From Flavobacterium endoglycinae (GTDB lineage: Bacteria > Bacteroidota > Bacteroidia > Flavobacteriales > Flavobacteriaceae), in NCBI RefSeq assembly GCF_017352115.1, contig NZ_CP071448.1, positions 4,004,001 through 4,068,000 on the forward strand: 64,000 bases of DNA, given 5' to 3'. The stretch's first letter is position 1. Each line of letters starts with the position of its first letter. The translations under genes and the position numbers were made by a program. Below are positions 46,023 to 54,146 of the stretch, piece by piece. The notes beneath the pieces are model-generated. The model searched no databases. It saw only the letters and a program-made list of their open reading frames with translations, and was not told the origin of the DNA.

Positions 46023-46926
46023 GATACTTTCCTATTTCTACATCTTCTAAAACAGCAATAGCATCATCTACCAAAATAGCCAGTGAGCAATAAAGAGAAA
46101 CTAAATAAGAAGCAATGGCTTTTTCATTGATACCCATAAAACGTACTGATAATCCCGGAGATTGTTCTCCTTGTAAACCAGGCTGAATTAATCCAATAAC
46201 TCCTTGACGGCTTTCTCCGGTACGAAGTAAAATGATTTTTGATTTTCCGTTTTTGATTGGCAGTTTATCAGATGGAATAAGCGGAATTCCTCTCCATGTT
46301 AAAAACTGAGATCCAAACAAAGAAGTCGTAGGGGGCGGAACACCACGGCGTGTACATTCGCGTCCGAAAGCGGCAATTGCCAAAGGATGCAAAAGGAAGA
46401 ATCCCGGTTCTTTCCAAACTTTAGTAAGCAGTTCATCTAAATCATCTGGAGTTGGCGCACCGGTGCGAGTTTTAATAATTTGAGAAGGGGCTACATTGCT
46501 TAATAAACCGTAATCTTTGTTGTTGATTAATTCGCTTTCCTGACGTTCTTTTATGGTTTCGATTGCCAGACGAAGCTGTTCTGAAATCTGATTGTACGGT
46601 TTGCTGTATAAATCAGAAACACGGGTATGAACATCCACAATAGTTTGAACAGCTGCCAGATTGTATTCTCTTGGGTTTTCTACATAATCGACAAAAGTAT
46701 TAGGTAAAACTCTTTCGTCGCGTGCCGAACAATCTACTTCGATGTGATTTGCGTTTTTCACTTTATTCAAACGAAATACACCTGATTCTACTGGAACCCA
46801 ATGCAGTAAATGTGTCAGCCAGCGTGGTGTAATAGTTCCAATTTGAGGAACGGTACGGGTTGCAATTGCGAGTTGTCTCGCTGCAACATCGCCTAAAGCG
46901 GTCTGTTGTTTTTGTAAATCTGCCAT
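46006..46926 (-). CDS. Family 2A encapsulin shell protein (SrpI-like)
   Basis: 306 residues, the usual SrpI size. HK97-fold nanocompartment shell. Matching features: N-arm LGDVAARQLAIATRTVPQIG, TPRWLTHLLHWVPVESGVFR, FLLHPLAIAAFGRECTRRG, and C-terminal GINEKAIASYLVSLYCSLAI followed by VDDAIAVLEDVEIG. Family 2A shells in cyanobacteria and Acinetobacter load cysteine desulfurase and store elemental sulfur. No cyclic-nucleotide-binding domain is fused (that marks Family 2B). Downstream cargo gene overlaps by 17 bases; cysK lies 105 bases upstream without a terminator between. Confidence 0.95.
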   Translation of the reverse strand: MADLQKQQTALGDVAARQLAIATRTVPQIGTITPRWLTHLLHWVPVESGVFRLNKVKNANHIEVDCSARDERVLPNTFVDYVENPREYNLAAVQTIVDVHTRVSDLYSKPYNQISEQLRLAIETIKERQESELINNKDYGLLSNVAPSQIIKTRTGAPTPDDLDELLTKVWKEPGFFLLHPLAIAAFGRECTRRGVPPPTTSLFGSQFLTWRGIPLIPSDKLPIKNGKSKIILLRTGESRQGVIGLIQPGLQGEQSPGLSVRFMGINEKAIASYLVSLYCSLAILVDDAIAVLEDVEIGKYHEYKY

Positions 46927-47031
46927 AGTTTTAAGGTTTTTCGGTTAATTTTTTTGTTTCTGCTAATTTTAAGTATTTAATTGTTAAAATTAAAGATTTT
47001 ATTTTAGTGTAATTGTTTGGTATTTAGTTTT

Positions 47032-47952
47032 TTATGAGAAAAAATCAAATAATTCCTCAACAGAAAGATAACGTTCTCCGGTATCGTAATTAAATGTAAG
47101 GATTACGGCATCTTCAGGGATATTTTTTATCTTTTTTGAAACAGCTGCTAATGCCGCTCCTGTAGAAATTCCACCAAAAATTCCTTCTTCTTTCGTTAGT
47201 TTTTTTGCAAAATTGAAAGTATCATTCTTTTCGATTGTGATAATTTCATCAATATAATCTCTGTTAAAAACTTCAGGAATAAATCCAGCTCCAATTCCTT
47301 GTAAAGGGTGAGGTGCCGCAATTCCGCCGCTTAAAACAGGCGAAAGTGCTGGTTCTACCGCAATGGTTTTTAAATTAGGGAAATGTTGTTTCAGAATTTT
47401 AGAAACTCCGGTAATATGCCCGCCCGTTCCTACGCCGGTAATGAGATAATCAATTCCGTCTGGAAAATCGGCTAGGATTTCCTGTGCAGTAGTTCGTTCG
47501 TGAACTTCAACATTGGCACGATTAGTAAATTGTGATGGCAGAAAAGCGTTTTTAATAGTCGAAGCCAATTCGTTTGCTTTTTCAACAGCTCCAGAAGTTC
47601 CTTTTTCTCTTGGAGTTAAAACATATTCTGCGCCGTAAGCTTCGATAATTTTACGTCGTTCAACACTCATTGATTCTGGCATTACAATAATTACTTTGTA
47701 ACCTTTTACGGCCGCCACCAGCGATAATCCAATTCCGGTATTGCCAGACGTTGGTTCAATAATTATCGAATCATGGTTTAAAATTCCTCTTTTTTCGGCA
47801 TCTTCAATCATAGCCAGAGCAATTCGGTCTTTTATGCTTGATCCTGGATTGGCTTTTTCTAATTTAATCCATACCTCGTGGGTTTTAAAAAGCTTGTTGA
47901 GCTTTATGTGCGGCGTATTGCCAATGGTTTCTAAAATGTTCTGATATTTCAT
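47032..47952 (-). CDS. cysK: Cysteine synthase (O-acetylserine sulfhydrylase)
   Basis: 306 residues. PLP enzyme joining sulfide and O-acetylserine to give cysteine. PLP lysine K41 in NPGSSIKDRIALAM, substrate loop TSGNTGIGLSL, phosphate-binding GVGTGGHITGVS, and FGGISTGAALAA near the end. Cytoplasmic. It follows the sulfatase gene by 38 bases and precedes the encapsulin shell, so sulfur release, cysteine synthesis and cysteine desulfuration are encoded in order. Reading as cystathionine beta-synthase is less likely for this length. Confidence 0.94.
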   Translation of the reverse strand: MKYQNILETIGNTPHIKLNKLFKTHEVWIKLEKANPGSSIKDRIALAMIEDAEKRGILNHDSIIIEPTSGNTGIGLSLVAAVKGYKVIIVMPESMSVERRKIIEAYGAEYVLTPREKGTSGAVEKANELASTIKNAFLPSQFTNRANVEVHERTTAQEILADFPDGIDYLITGVGTGGHITGVSKILKQHFPNLKTIAVEPALSPVLSGGIAAPHPLQGIGAGFIPEVFNRDYIDEIITIEKNDTFNFAKKLTKEEGIFGGISTGAALAAVSKKIKNIPEDAVILTFNYDTGERYLSVEELFDFFS

Positions 47953-47990
47953 GTGTTTGATATTTTACTAAATAAGTTTTGTGCGAGGCT

Positions 47991-49649
47991 TTACTTTTTC
48001 AGTGCGGCACCGCCCGGCATGGTTTCGGGTTTAAGTTTGAATTTACTGTATTCAACAACTCCGGTTTTATCTGCCCAGTCAAAATATAAGGCAGAAAGTT
48101 TGTTTACAATTCCCGGATTCTGCTGAGCGACATTGGTGGTTTCACCTCGGTCAGTTTCAAGGTTGTACAATTCCCATTCGTAAGAAGGATAAATAGAAAC
48201 CAATTTCCATTTTCCGTCACGAACAGCTCTATTTCCCGCTCTTTCCCAAAATAATGGTGTGTCTCTTTCTACCTGCGAAACATTATCAAATAAAACAGGC
48301 AACAAACTTTTTCCAGCCAAAGCGTTTGTTAACACACCATTATATTCTTTTGGGTATTCTATTCCGGCAAGTTCATAAAAAGTAGGAGCAAGGTCAATAA
48401 TGTGTCCCGTTCCTTTATCGATTCTTCCAGCTTTTATTTTTGATGGAAACCAAGCAATAAACGGCGAACTGAAACCGCCTTCGTGCATATTGTTTTTGTA
48501 TTGTTGTAACGGAGTGTTCGATAAATAAGCCCAGTTTTGTTCCTGATAATCAAATGAGCCCGACGTTCCCACAGGTCCATCGTTTCGGACTAAACCTCTT
48601 CCAAGGGGATTGTAAGTGTTGAATCCGCCTTGAGCGCCATTGTCTGAAATGAAAATAATCAGGGTGTTTTTATCTTTTTTAAGTGCTTTTAGTTTGTCTA
48701 AAACCTTTCCAACATTCTGGTCCATATTGTCGACCATTGCAGCGTAGACTTCCATTTTGGCTTTCCAGAATTGTTTTTCGTCATACGTCAATTCATTCCA
48801 TTCGGGTACTTCAGGATCTCTTGGCGCTATCGTCTGATCTGCTGGTAAAAGACCGCTGGCTTTTAGCTTTTGGATTCTTTTTTCTCTTAAAACATCCCAG
48901 CCTTCATCAAATTTTCCTCTGTATTTTGCAATGTCAACAGGTTTGGCTTGTAAAGGCCAGTGCGGAGCTGTGAAAGCCAAGTACAAAAAGAAAGGCTTGT
49001 TTTCTTTGTTCTGCTCGTCTAAAAAAGTAACCGCATTGTTTCCAATTTCATCTGTAAAATAATACGAATCATCTTTAGGATGCAGTTCTTCATTATTGCG
49101 GATTAATTTTACCGGATAAGGTGTTTTTCCGAAAGGAAGCGGTTTGGTATCAAAGTAGTTAGAAGCCCCTTTTAGAATTCCGTAAAATTTGTCAAAACCT
49201 CTTTGATTTGGCCATTGCGACTGATCTTCGGAACCCACATGCCATTTTCCTGATAAAAGTGTGCTGTAACCTCCAGAACGGAAAACTTCGCCTAATGTTA
49301 AAGATTCTTTGTTTAAATAACCTTGATAAGCAGGAAGTCCTAGATTAACATCGAAGAAACCGACTCCGGCTTTGTGCTGATATTGTCCGGTTAGGAGGGA
49401 AGCTCTTGTAGGCGCACAAATCGAATTGTTGTAAAATTCGCGTAGACGTAAACCTTCTGAAGCCAGTTTATCTAAATTTGGCGTCTTGATTTCTGAACCG
49501 TAATTTCCTAAATCAGAATAACCCATATCATCTACCAGTATTAAAATAATATTAGGTTTTGATGATGAGGTTTGAGCGTTTGAATTGTGTGAGCCTAACA
49601 TTCCTAACGCTACGATTGAAAAAAACAATCTGGTAAATTTTGTATTCAT
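47991..49649 (-). CDS. Secreted arylsulfatase (PAS-like), first gene of the encapsulin operon
   Basis: 552 residues with signal peptide (cleavage near A25). Type I sulfatase: metal-binding D40-D41 (ILILVDDMGYSDLG), formylglycine signature C78-A-P-T-R in ICAPTRASLLTGQ, GKWHVG, and DNGAQGG metal site. The segment GKFDEGWDVLREKRIQKLK is shared with Pseudomonas-type arylsulfatases that act on aryl or alkyl sulfates rather than glycans. C78 must be converted to formylglycine by FGE or anSME, neither of which is in the window. Transcribed from the promoter at about 50045-50075 through a 390-base leader. Confidence 0.93.
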   Translation of the reverse strand: MNTKFTRLFFSIVALGMLGSHNSNAQTSSSKPNIILILVDDMGYSDLGNYGSEIKTPNLDKLASEGLRLREFYNNSICAPTRASLLTGQYQHKAGVGFFDVNLGLPAYQGYLNKESLTLGEVFRSGGYSTLLSGKWHVGSEDQSQWPNQRGFDKFYGILKGASNYFDTKPLPFGKTPYPVKLIRNNEELHPKDDSYYFTDEIGNNAVTFLDEQNKENKPFFLYLAFTAPHWPLQAKPVDIAKYRGKFDEGWDVLREKRIQKLKASGLLPADQTIAPRDPEVPEWNELTYDEKQFWKAKMEVYAAMVDNMDQNVGKVLDKLKALKKDKNTLIIFISDNGAQGGFNTYNPLGRGLVRNDGPVGTSGSFDYQEQNWAYLSNTPLQQYKNNMHEGGFSSPFIAWFPSKIKAGRIDKGTGHIIDLAPTFYELAGIEYPKEYNGVLTNALAGKSLLPVLFDNVSQVERDTPLFWERAGNRAVRDGKWKLVSIYPSYEWELYNLETDRGETTNVAQQNPGIVNKLSALYFDWADKTGVVEYSKFKLKPETMPGGAALKK

Positions 49650-49669
49650 TGTATTCTGTTTTTTGTTTG

Positions 49670-49726
49670 TTTAGTGATAAATATTCTTTTTAAAAAGGAT
49701 CATTTCTGTTGCCGCAGAAATGATCC
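49670..49726 (-). promoter_or_regulatory. Conserved leader hairpin plus 21-nt box (copy A)
   Basis: Minus strand: 12-bp stem GGATCATTTCTG / CAGAAATGATCC around loop CGGCAA (49697-49726), then TTTTTA, then the box AAAAGAATATTTATCACTAA(A) at 49670-49690. Loop, upper stem, 6-nt spacing and box are identical to copy B at 63411-63463. Followed by five T, copy A could act as a weak terminator, but copy B has no T-run, so termination is not the shared property. Confidence 0.75.
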
Positions 49727-49917
49727 GGAGTAATCAAAAACAATTTTTAGTTTGTCGGCTTCATTTCATTTTTGATTTTATAACAGCGTAACTTCTCCTG
49801 AAACAAAATGTCTCAAACAGTTATTTACGGATCAATAAAAATTGGAATATAAGTTCCGTTAGATTTGTGTTTTTTGATTTTGGTTTTCAAAAGAATCATA
49901 ACGGACAGGTAAAAGAA

Positions 49918-50004
49918 TTAACAACAGCTGCACATATAACAAAAGGTGTTATAGGTGTATTTTTTAGGAAGAATGTAATACGTTTTGGTTGCTGTTGTTT
50001 TCAA
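49918..50004 (-). CDS. Cysteine-rich leader peptide A (28 codons, TTG start)
   Basis: Starts TTG-AAA-ACA at 50004 and stops TAA at 49918. Residues 9-23 read YYILPKKYTYNTFCY and the tail reads M-C-S-C-C-stop, giving four Cys codons in the last seven. Copy B (63681-63767) is the same length; 22 of 27 residues after the start agree and three codons differ only silently (Thr ACA/ACC, Pro CCT/CCG, Thr ACC/ACT), which argues for translation. A shorter start at the inner ATG (49935) giving MCSCC is an alternative. The first codons (AACAACAGC) are complementary to the Cys tail (GCTGTTGTT). Confidence 0.72.
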   Translation of the reverse strand: MKTTATKTYYILPKKYTYNTFCYMCSCC

Positions 50005-50023
50005 AATGTAAGTTTTTAATTTT

Positions 50024-50075
50024 AAACTCTACTAATTCTATAGACAAAATTATATTTAAAATTGTAAAATCCAAA
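50024..50075 (-). promoter_or_regulatory. Promoter A with operator-like direct repeat
   Basis: Minus strand: TTTG (50072-50075), 19 bases, TAATTTTG (50045-50052), a match to the Bacteroidetes housekeeping promoter. Four bases on, at the expected start of transcription, TAGAATTA and TAGAGTTT are repeated with a 9-base period (50033-50040, 50024-50031). The same layout is at 63802-63853. A repressor at the start site is plausible. Confidence 0.7.
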
Positions 50076-50157
50076 TTAATCTTTCATTTTTTTTGAAAAA
50101 AGAAAGTTATACTCTGATTAATAAGTGTTTACGGTTTTTGTTTGAAATGGCTAAAAT

Positions 50158-50192
50158 GAAAAAACCTACAGGAATTTAAAATCTGTAGGCTT
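50158..50192 (-). terminator. Terminator after the YeiH-type transporter gene
   Basis: CCTACAG / CTGTAGG stem with TTTTTT on the minus strand, 45 bases past the stop; it insulates promoter A from upstream transcription. Confidence 0.75.
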
Positions 50193-50237
50193 TATTAGTT
50201 TGGAATAAGCTGGATTGCTGTTTTTTTATTTTTAAAA

Positions 50238-51497
50238 TCAGCCGAAAAGCAAAAAGGCAATAATCAGCGTTACAATTACATTAAATAATTGGGCTATTAA
50301 AAAAGCGAATAAGGGCTTACGGCTGTTATAAGCTAGTAAATCTTTAAAATTAGTTTCTAACCCAATACTGGTAAAGGCTAACGCAAACCAGATTCCCTGC
50401 AGAGTTTTTAAACTGTCTTTTACAGTATCTCTTACTTCAGGTGTAATTAGAAAGGAAAAAATTAATGATGCTGCAATAAAACCAATTACAAATTTTGGAA
50501 AGCGCTCCCAAATTACTTTCAAAGTTGGTTTTGATTCAACCGCTTCAGCTGATTTGTTGTGACTATAGGTCCAATAAACTGAAATAGCAAAAGCAGCTAA
50601 TCCTAATAAAACATTTTGAGAAAATTTTACAATCGTGCTGATTTTTAAAGCCGTTTCGCCAACCAAAGTGCCAGAAGCAACTACTGCTCCGGATGTATCA
50701 ATGCTTCCTCCAAGCCAGGCTCCTGTTACTTCTTCGGGGAAATTGAAATATCGTGCGATTACCGGCATGAATATCATCATGGGAATTGCCGTAACCAAAA
50801 CGATAGAAATTACATACGAGAGTTTTTTAGAATCACCTTTTATAGCTCCCGAAGTGGCAATGGCAGCAGAAACACCACAGATTGAAACTGCACTCGAAAT
50901 CATCATAGTCAGTTCGTCATCGACTTTTAATTTCCGGCATAGCCAGAAGGCAAAATACCAAACAGATAAAACGATAATTAAAGCCTGAAATAATCCTAAT
51001 GAACCGGCTTTTAGAATGTCTGAAAAGATAACACTGGTTCCTAATAAGACCAATCCAATTTTTACGAATAATTCGGTCGAAAGTGCATTTCGGAACCAAT
51101 CAGGAAGTTTGAAGAAATTCCCAATAACGAGACCGATAAGCAGACTGAAAATTACGGCTTCTAAATTGAGTGCTTTTATTTCAGAATTTCCAGCAGCGAG
51201 AAGTGCCAAAAGTGTTAGAATATATACTATTGGGAATACTGCAAGAAAGTATTTTACTGATTTTCCGACCAAAAAGGTGCCAACAATTCCTATTGCAATA
51301 AGATACAAGAACTGGATGCCTATGATTTGCAGATTTTCGGAATTGAGAACTTTTTCTTTTAAGTCTGATACACTTGACCAGCTGAAAATAGGAATTTCAG
51401 GAAGAAAAATAAAAAGCGAAATTCCAATTATTAAAAATCCTAAAATTACGACTGTCCAGTCTTCGTGGATATTAAATTGTTTTGTTGAGTTTGACAT
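50238..51497 (-). CDS. YeiH-family putative sulfate exporter-type membrane protein
   Basis: 419 residues with about ten membrane helices. Matches the YeiH/UPF0324 family (PF03601): LLIGLVIGNFFKLPDWFRNA, AVSICGVSAAIATSGAIKGD, and WLGGSIDTSGAVVASGTLVG. The family is annotated as sulfate or sulfonate-related export, mainly from context; the true substrate is not proven. Last gene of the sulfur-scavenging run, just before the encapsulin operon, which fits a role in exporting excess sulfite or sulfate. An N-terminal tail of about 15 residues is cytoplasmic. Confidence 0.9.
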   Translation of the reverse strand: MSNSTKQFNIHEDWTVVILGFLIIGISLFIFLPEIPIFSWSSVSDLKEKVLNSENLQIIGIQFLYLIAIGIVGTFLVGKSVKYFLAVFPIVYILTLLALLAAGNSEIKALNLEAVIFSLLIGLVIGNFFKLPDWFRNALSTELFVKIGLVLLGTSVIFSDILKAGSLGLFQALIIVLSVWYFAFWLCRKLKVDDELTMMISSAVSICGVSAAIATSGAIKGDSKKLSYVISIVLVTAIPMMIFMPVIARYFNFPEEVTGAWLGGSIDTSGAVVASGTLVGETALKISTIVKFSQNVLLGLAAFAISVYWTYSHNKSAEAVESKPTLKVIWERFPKFVIGFIAASLIFSFLITPEVRDTVKDSLKTLQGIWFALAFTSIGLETNFKDLLAYNSRKPLFAFLIAQLFNVIVTLIIAFLLFG

Positions 51498-51561
51498 CGT
51501 ATGTGTATTTCCTTCACGGTTTTAAAACCTTGAAAATGATTAGTTATCCTTAAAAAATAAA

Positions 51562-51586
51562 CTGCAAGGTTTTCAAAACCTTGCAG
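51562..51586. terminator. Perfect palindrome between sulfatase 2 and the YeiH gene
   Basis: CTGCAAGGTTTT / AAAACCTTGCAG with a one-base centre, followed on the minus strand by TTTATTTTTT. Likely a partial terminator; similar GGTTTTAAAACC bits lie at 51518-51536. Confidence 0.55.
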
Positions 51587-51601
51587 GAGTAAAAATGTTA
51601 G

Positions 51602-53218
51602 TTACAAATCGACAAAGTATTTTTGTTTTCCGAAATCAAATTCATAATGCATTAAATTAGGCCATAAAGGTTTTACAAGTCCTTTTTCCCAAGTTTGCAA
51701 AGCAGCCTGAAGTTCTTTTACTTTTTCAGGATTCTGAGCCGCGAGATCGGTTTTTTCAAATTTGTCTTTCGATAAATCATACAACCAGGTTTCGTGCGTT
51801 TTACCGCTGATGATTAATTTCCAGTTGTCGCTTCTAATGGCTTTTGCATCGCCGGAACGCCAGTATAAATTTTTATGCGCTTCTTTATTGTTGTTTACAA
51901 CATCAACTAAATCAATTCCGTCGTAAACACGGTCTTTTGGAAAATCAGAATGTATCGCTGCAGCAATAGTGCTGAAAATATCTAGGGAAATTACTGGTGT
52001 TTTGTAAATTGTATGCGGTTTGATTTTTCCTTTCCACGAAAGTGCAAAAGGAACATTGATACCGCCTTCAAAATGAGAAAATTTTCCGCCTTTTAGTGGT
52101 GCGTTTGTGGTGGCAAAAGTATAATCGGCGCCGCCGTTGTCGCTGGCAAAAAAGATTAACGTGTTTTCTTCTAAACCTTCTTTTCGCACTTTTTCGCGAA
52201 TTCTTCCAATGGCATCATCTAATGCGCTGATCATAGCAAAATAAACACGTTTGTTTTCGTCTTTTACATTTGGAAAACGGTCGTAATATTTTTTGCGGAC
52301 TTGAAACGGCGTGTGCGGTGCATTGAACGGAACATAGAGCAGAAACGGTTTGTTTTTATTTTTATCGATGAAAGCTTCGGCTTCGTCTGCAAATTTTTCA
52401 GTCAGATATTCTTTTTCGTCAATAATTGTATTGTCTCTGCGAATTTGTCCAATCCCAACTCTTCCTTGCCCCCAGATTACTTTATCGGTAAAATCTTTAT
52501 GGTGATGATTGATAATATCGGGATTATTATCTTCTGGAGCAAAAAGCGAGAAGGCCTGATAAAATCCGTAATGATAATCGAAACCTCTGTCTAAAGGGAA
52601 AAATCCTTTGTTATGTCCGAGATGCCATTTTCCAATAATTCCTGTACTGTAGCCTTTTCTTTTAGCTAAATCAGCAAAGGTAATTTCAGACTGAGGAAGT
52701 CCCTGCGTGGCAATAGAAGCGTCGTTTGGATATTCGATTTTTGGATTAAGTCTCCAATTGTTGGTGTTAATCAAATATTTGAAGGCATAATATTCTAAGT
52801 TATTTTTTGGATAACGGTCTCCTGGTTGAAATTCATGTCCAAAACGTTCCTGATAACGGCCTGTGAGTAATCCGGCGCGCGATGGTGAACAAATAGGAGC
52901 AGAAACATAACCTTCGGTAAAAGTAACGCCTGATGCGGCCAAAGAATCAATCTGAGGTGTTGGTGTTGATTTTCCGCCGTACAACGAAATATCGTATTTG
53001 CCTAAATCATCGGCAAGGAGAATGATAATATTGGGTCTTTTTTCTGTTGTAGAAGTATCTTTCTGCGATAGAAAAGCAGTTTTTCCTTCGGCTAGTTTTT
53101 TATTGTCTTGGATTAAATTTTCATTGGTATTTATAGGCCAGAACAAGAAAGCCGCCAGAAGCAGAAGTACGACTAAAATAGATACAACAATCTTGGTTAT
53201 TTTTTTATATGCTGCCAT
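51602..53218 (-). CDS. Membrane-anchored or secreted sulfatase 2
   Basis: 538 residues. Hydrophobic N-terminus at 8-29 (KIVVSILVVLLLLAAFLFWP) without a clear cleavage site, so it may stay anchored in the inner membrane with the enzyme outside. D70-D71 (IIILLADDLGKYD) bind metal; formylglycine signature C110-S-P-S-R in ICSPSRAGLLTGRYQ; GKWHLGHNKG and ASDNGGAD complete the site. The CSPSR variant and shorter length differ from the other two sulfatases, so it probably prefers another ester. Flanked by inverted repeats upstream (53243-53378). Confidence 0.92.
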   Translation of the reverse strand: MAAYKKITKIVVSILVVLLLLAAFLFWPINTNENLIQDNKKLAEGKTAFLSQKDTSTTEKRPNIIILLADDLGKYDISLYGGKSTPTPQIDSLAASGVTFTEGYVSAPICSPSRAGLLTGRYQERFGHEFQPGDRYPKNNLEYYAFKYLINTNNWRLNPKIEYPNDASIATQGLPQSEITFADLAKRKGYSTGIIGKWHLGHNKGFFPLDRGFDYHYGFYQAFSLFAPEDNNPDIINHHHKDFTDKVIWGQGRVGIGQIRRDNTIIDEKEYLTEKFADEAEAFIDKNKNKPFLLYVPFNAPHTPFQVRKKYYDRFPNVKDENKRVYFAMISALDDAIGRIREKVRKEGLEENTLIFFASDNGGADYTFATTNAPLKGGKFSHFEGGINVPFALSWKGKIKPHTIYKTPVISLDIFSTIAAAIHSDFPKDRVYDGIDLVDVVNNNKEAHKNLYWRSGDAKAIRSDNWKLIISGKTHETWLYDLSKDKFEKTDLAAQNPEKVKELQAALQTWEKGLVKPLWPNLMHYEFDFGKQKYFVDL

Positions 53219-53242
53219 GGTTTTTGGTTGGTTGTTAGTGGT

Positions 53243-53378
53243 TTAACACATAGAAACATAGAATTAGATGTATTTGAGAGAAGGTATAGGGAATAATTAT
53301 TTCAAAATAGCACTATATGGCTTATTCGCAATGAAATGCCTTTGATATAAACTTTAAGACTATGTTTCTATGTGTTAA
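53243..53378. repeat. Inverted-repeat element (AACACATAGAAACATAG type), copy 1
   Basis: TTAACACATAGAAACATAG at 53243-53261 is exactly reverse-complemented at 53360-53378. A second element of the same family lies at 58639-58705. No protein is encoded. Confidence 0.75.
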
Positions 53379-53428
53379 AATATTTTATTAATTGTGTAAT
53401 AAATAGCTTTGTGAAAGTGTTAAAGCAT

Positions 53429-54142
53429 TTATCGGGAAGCCAAAGCCGTATCTACATCATTTTTCAAATCTCCTAAACCATCTTTTTTGAAAATGATTTT
53501 ACCGTTTTGATACAGAATTAAGGTAGGGAATACTTTTACGTTTTTTAAATCGGCAATGACCTGCGGGCTTTCTTCCAATTCAATTTCGATAATTTTTAGC
53601 TTTTCGCCGTATTGGCTTCTAAGTGATTCTAAAATTGGCTTTACGGTTTTGCACGTCGCACAATATTTTGAACCAATATCTACTAAAACATATTGATTTT
53701 CAGAAACTATTTTTTTGTATTCGGGCAATGATAATTTGCTTTTTAAATTGCTGTAAAAAGGTTTTCCGCCTCCAATCCAGCTGGCAATACCGCCTTCTAG
53801 AATATAGACTTCTGTAAAACCTCTTTTTCCAAGATCAGCAGCCAAAAGTCCGCTTCTATAAGCTGCAATCGAATAAATAAATACGGGTTTTGACGGATTT
53901 AAAGCTGTAACGTGTTTTTCATAATCTTCTGATTTGAGATTGAAATTAACTGCACCTTCAATGTGATTAAGTGCAAATTCTTCTGGACCTCTAGCGTCAA
54001 TTATCTGCGGTTGTTTTTGGGCTTTTACTTTTGTGTAAAAGGCATCCAGCAGTAAATTGGCGCTTTGTCCTTGTGAAAAAACAGCAATTGTAATGAAGAA
54101 TACAATTGCTGTTAAACTGAATTTTAGTTTTAAGCTTTTCAT
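53429..54142 (-). CDS. Periplasmic rhodanese-thioredoxin fusion with Ser in place of rhodanese Cys
   Basis: 237 residues with signal peptide (cleavage near Q24). Residues about 30-130 are a rhodanese domain (IIDARGPEEFALNHIEGAVN; ILEGGIASW), but the active-site loop reads Y90-S91-I-A-A-Y-R96-S97, with Ser where catalytic Cys is expected. Residues about 138-237 are a thioredoxin domain with C161-A-T-C164 (GSKYCATCKTVKPI) and cis-Pro in KVFPTLIL. Sulfur transfer by the rhodanese half is therefore doubtful; it may bind sulfur compounds while the thioredoxin half does redox work. Coupled to the hydroxylase gene by 4 bases. Confidence 0.9.
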   Translation of the reverse strand: MKSLKLKFSLTAIVFFITIAVFSQGQSANLLLDAFYTKVKAQKQPQIIDARGPEEFALNHIEGAVNFNLKSEDYEKHVTALNPSKPVFIYSIAAYRSGLLAADLGKRGFTEVYILEGGIASWIGGGKPFYSNLKSKLSLPEYKKIVSENQYVLVDIGSKYCATCKTVKPILESLRSQYGEKLKIIEIELEESPQVIADLKNVKVFPTLILYQNGKIIFKKDGLGDLKNDVDTALASR

Positions 54143-54146
54143 TTTA

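Noticed and set aside
49697..49726. Leader A hairpin as an ordinary intrinsic terminator
   Set aside because: It does have five T after it, but the paralogous hairpin in leader B keeps the loop and lacks the T-run, so termination alone does not explain conservation. Not excluded for A.
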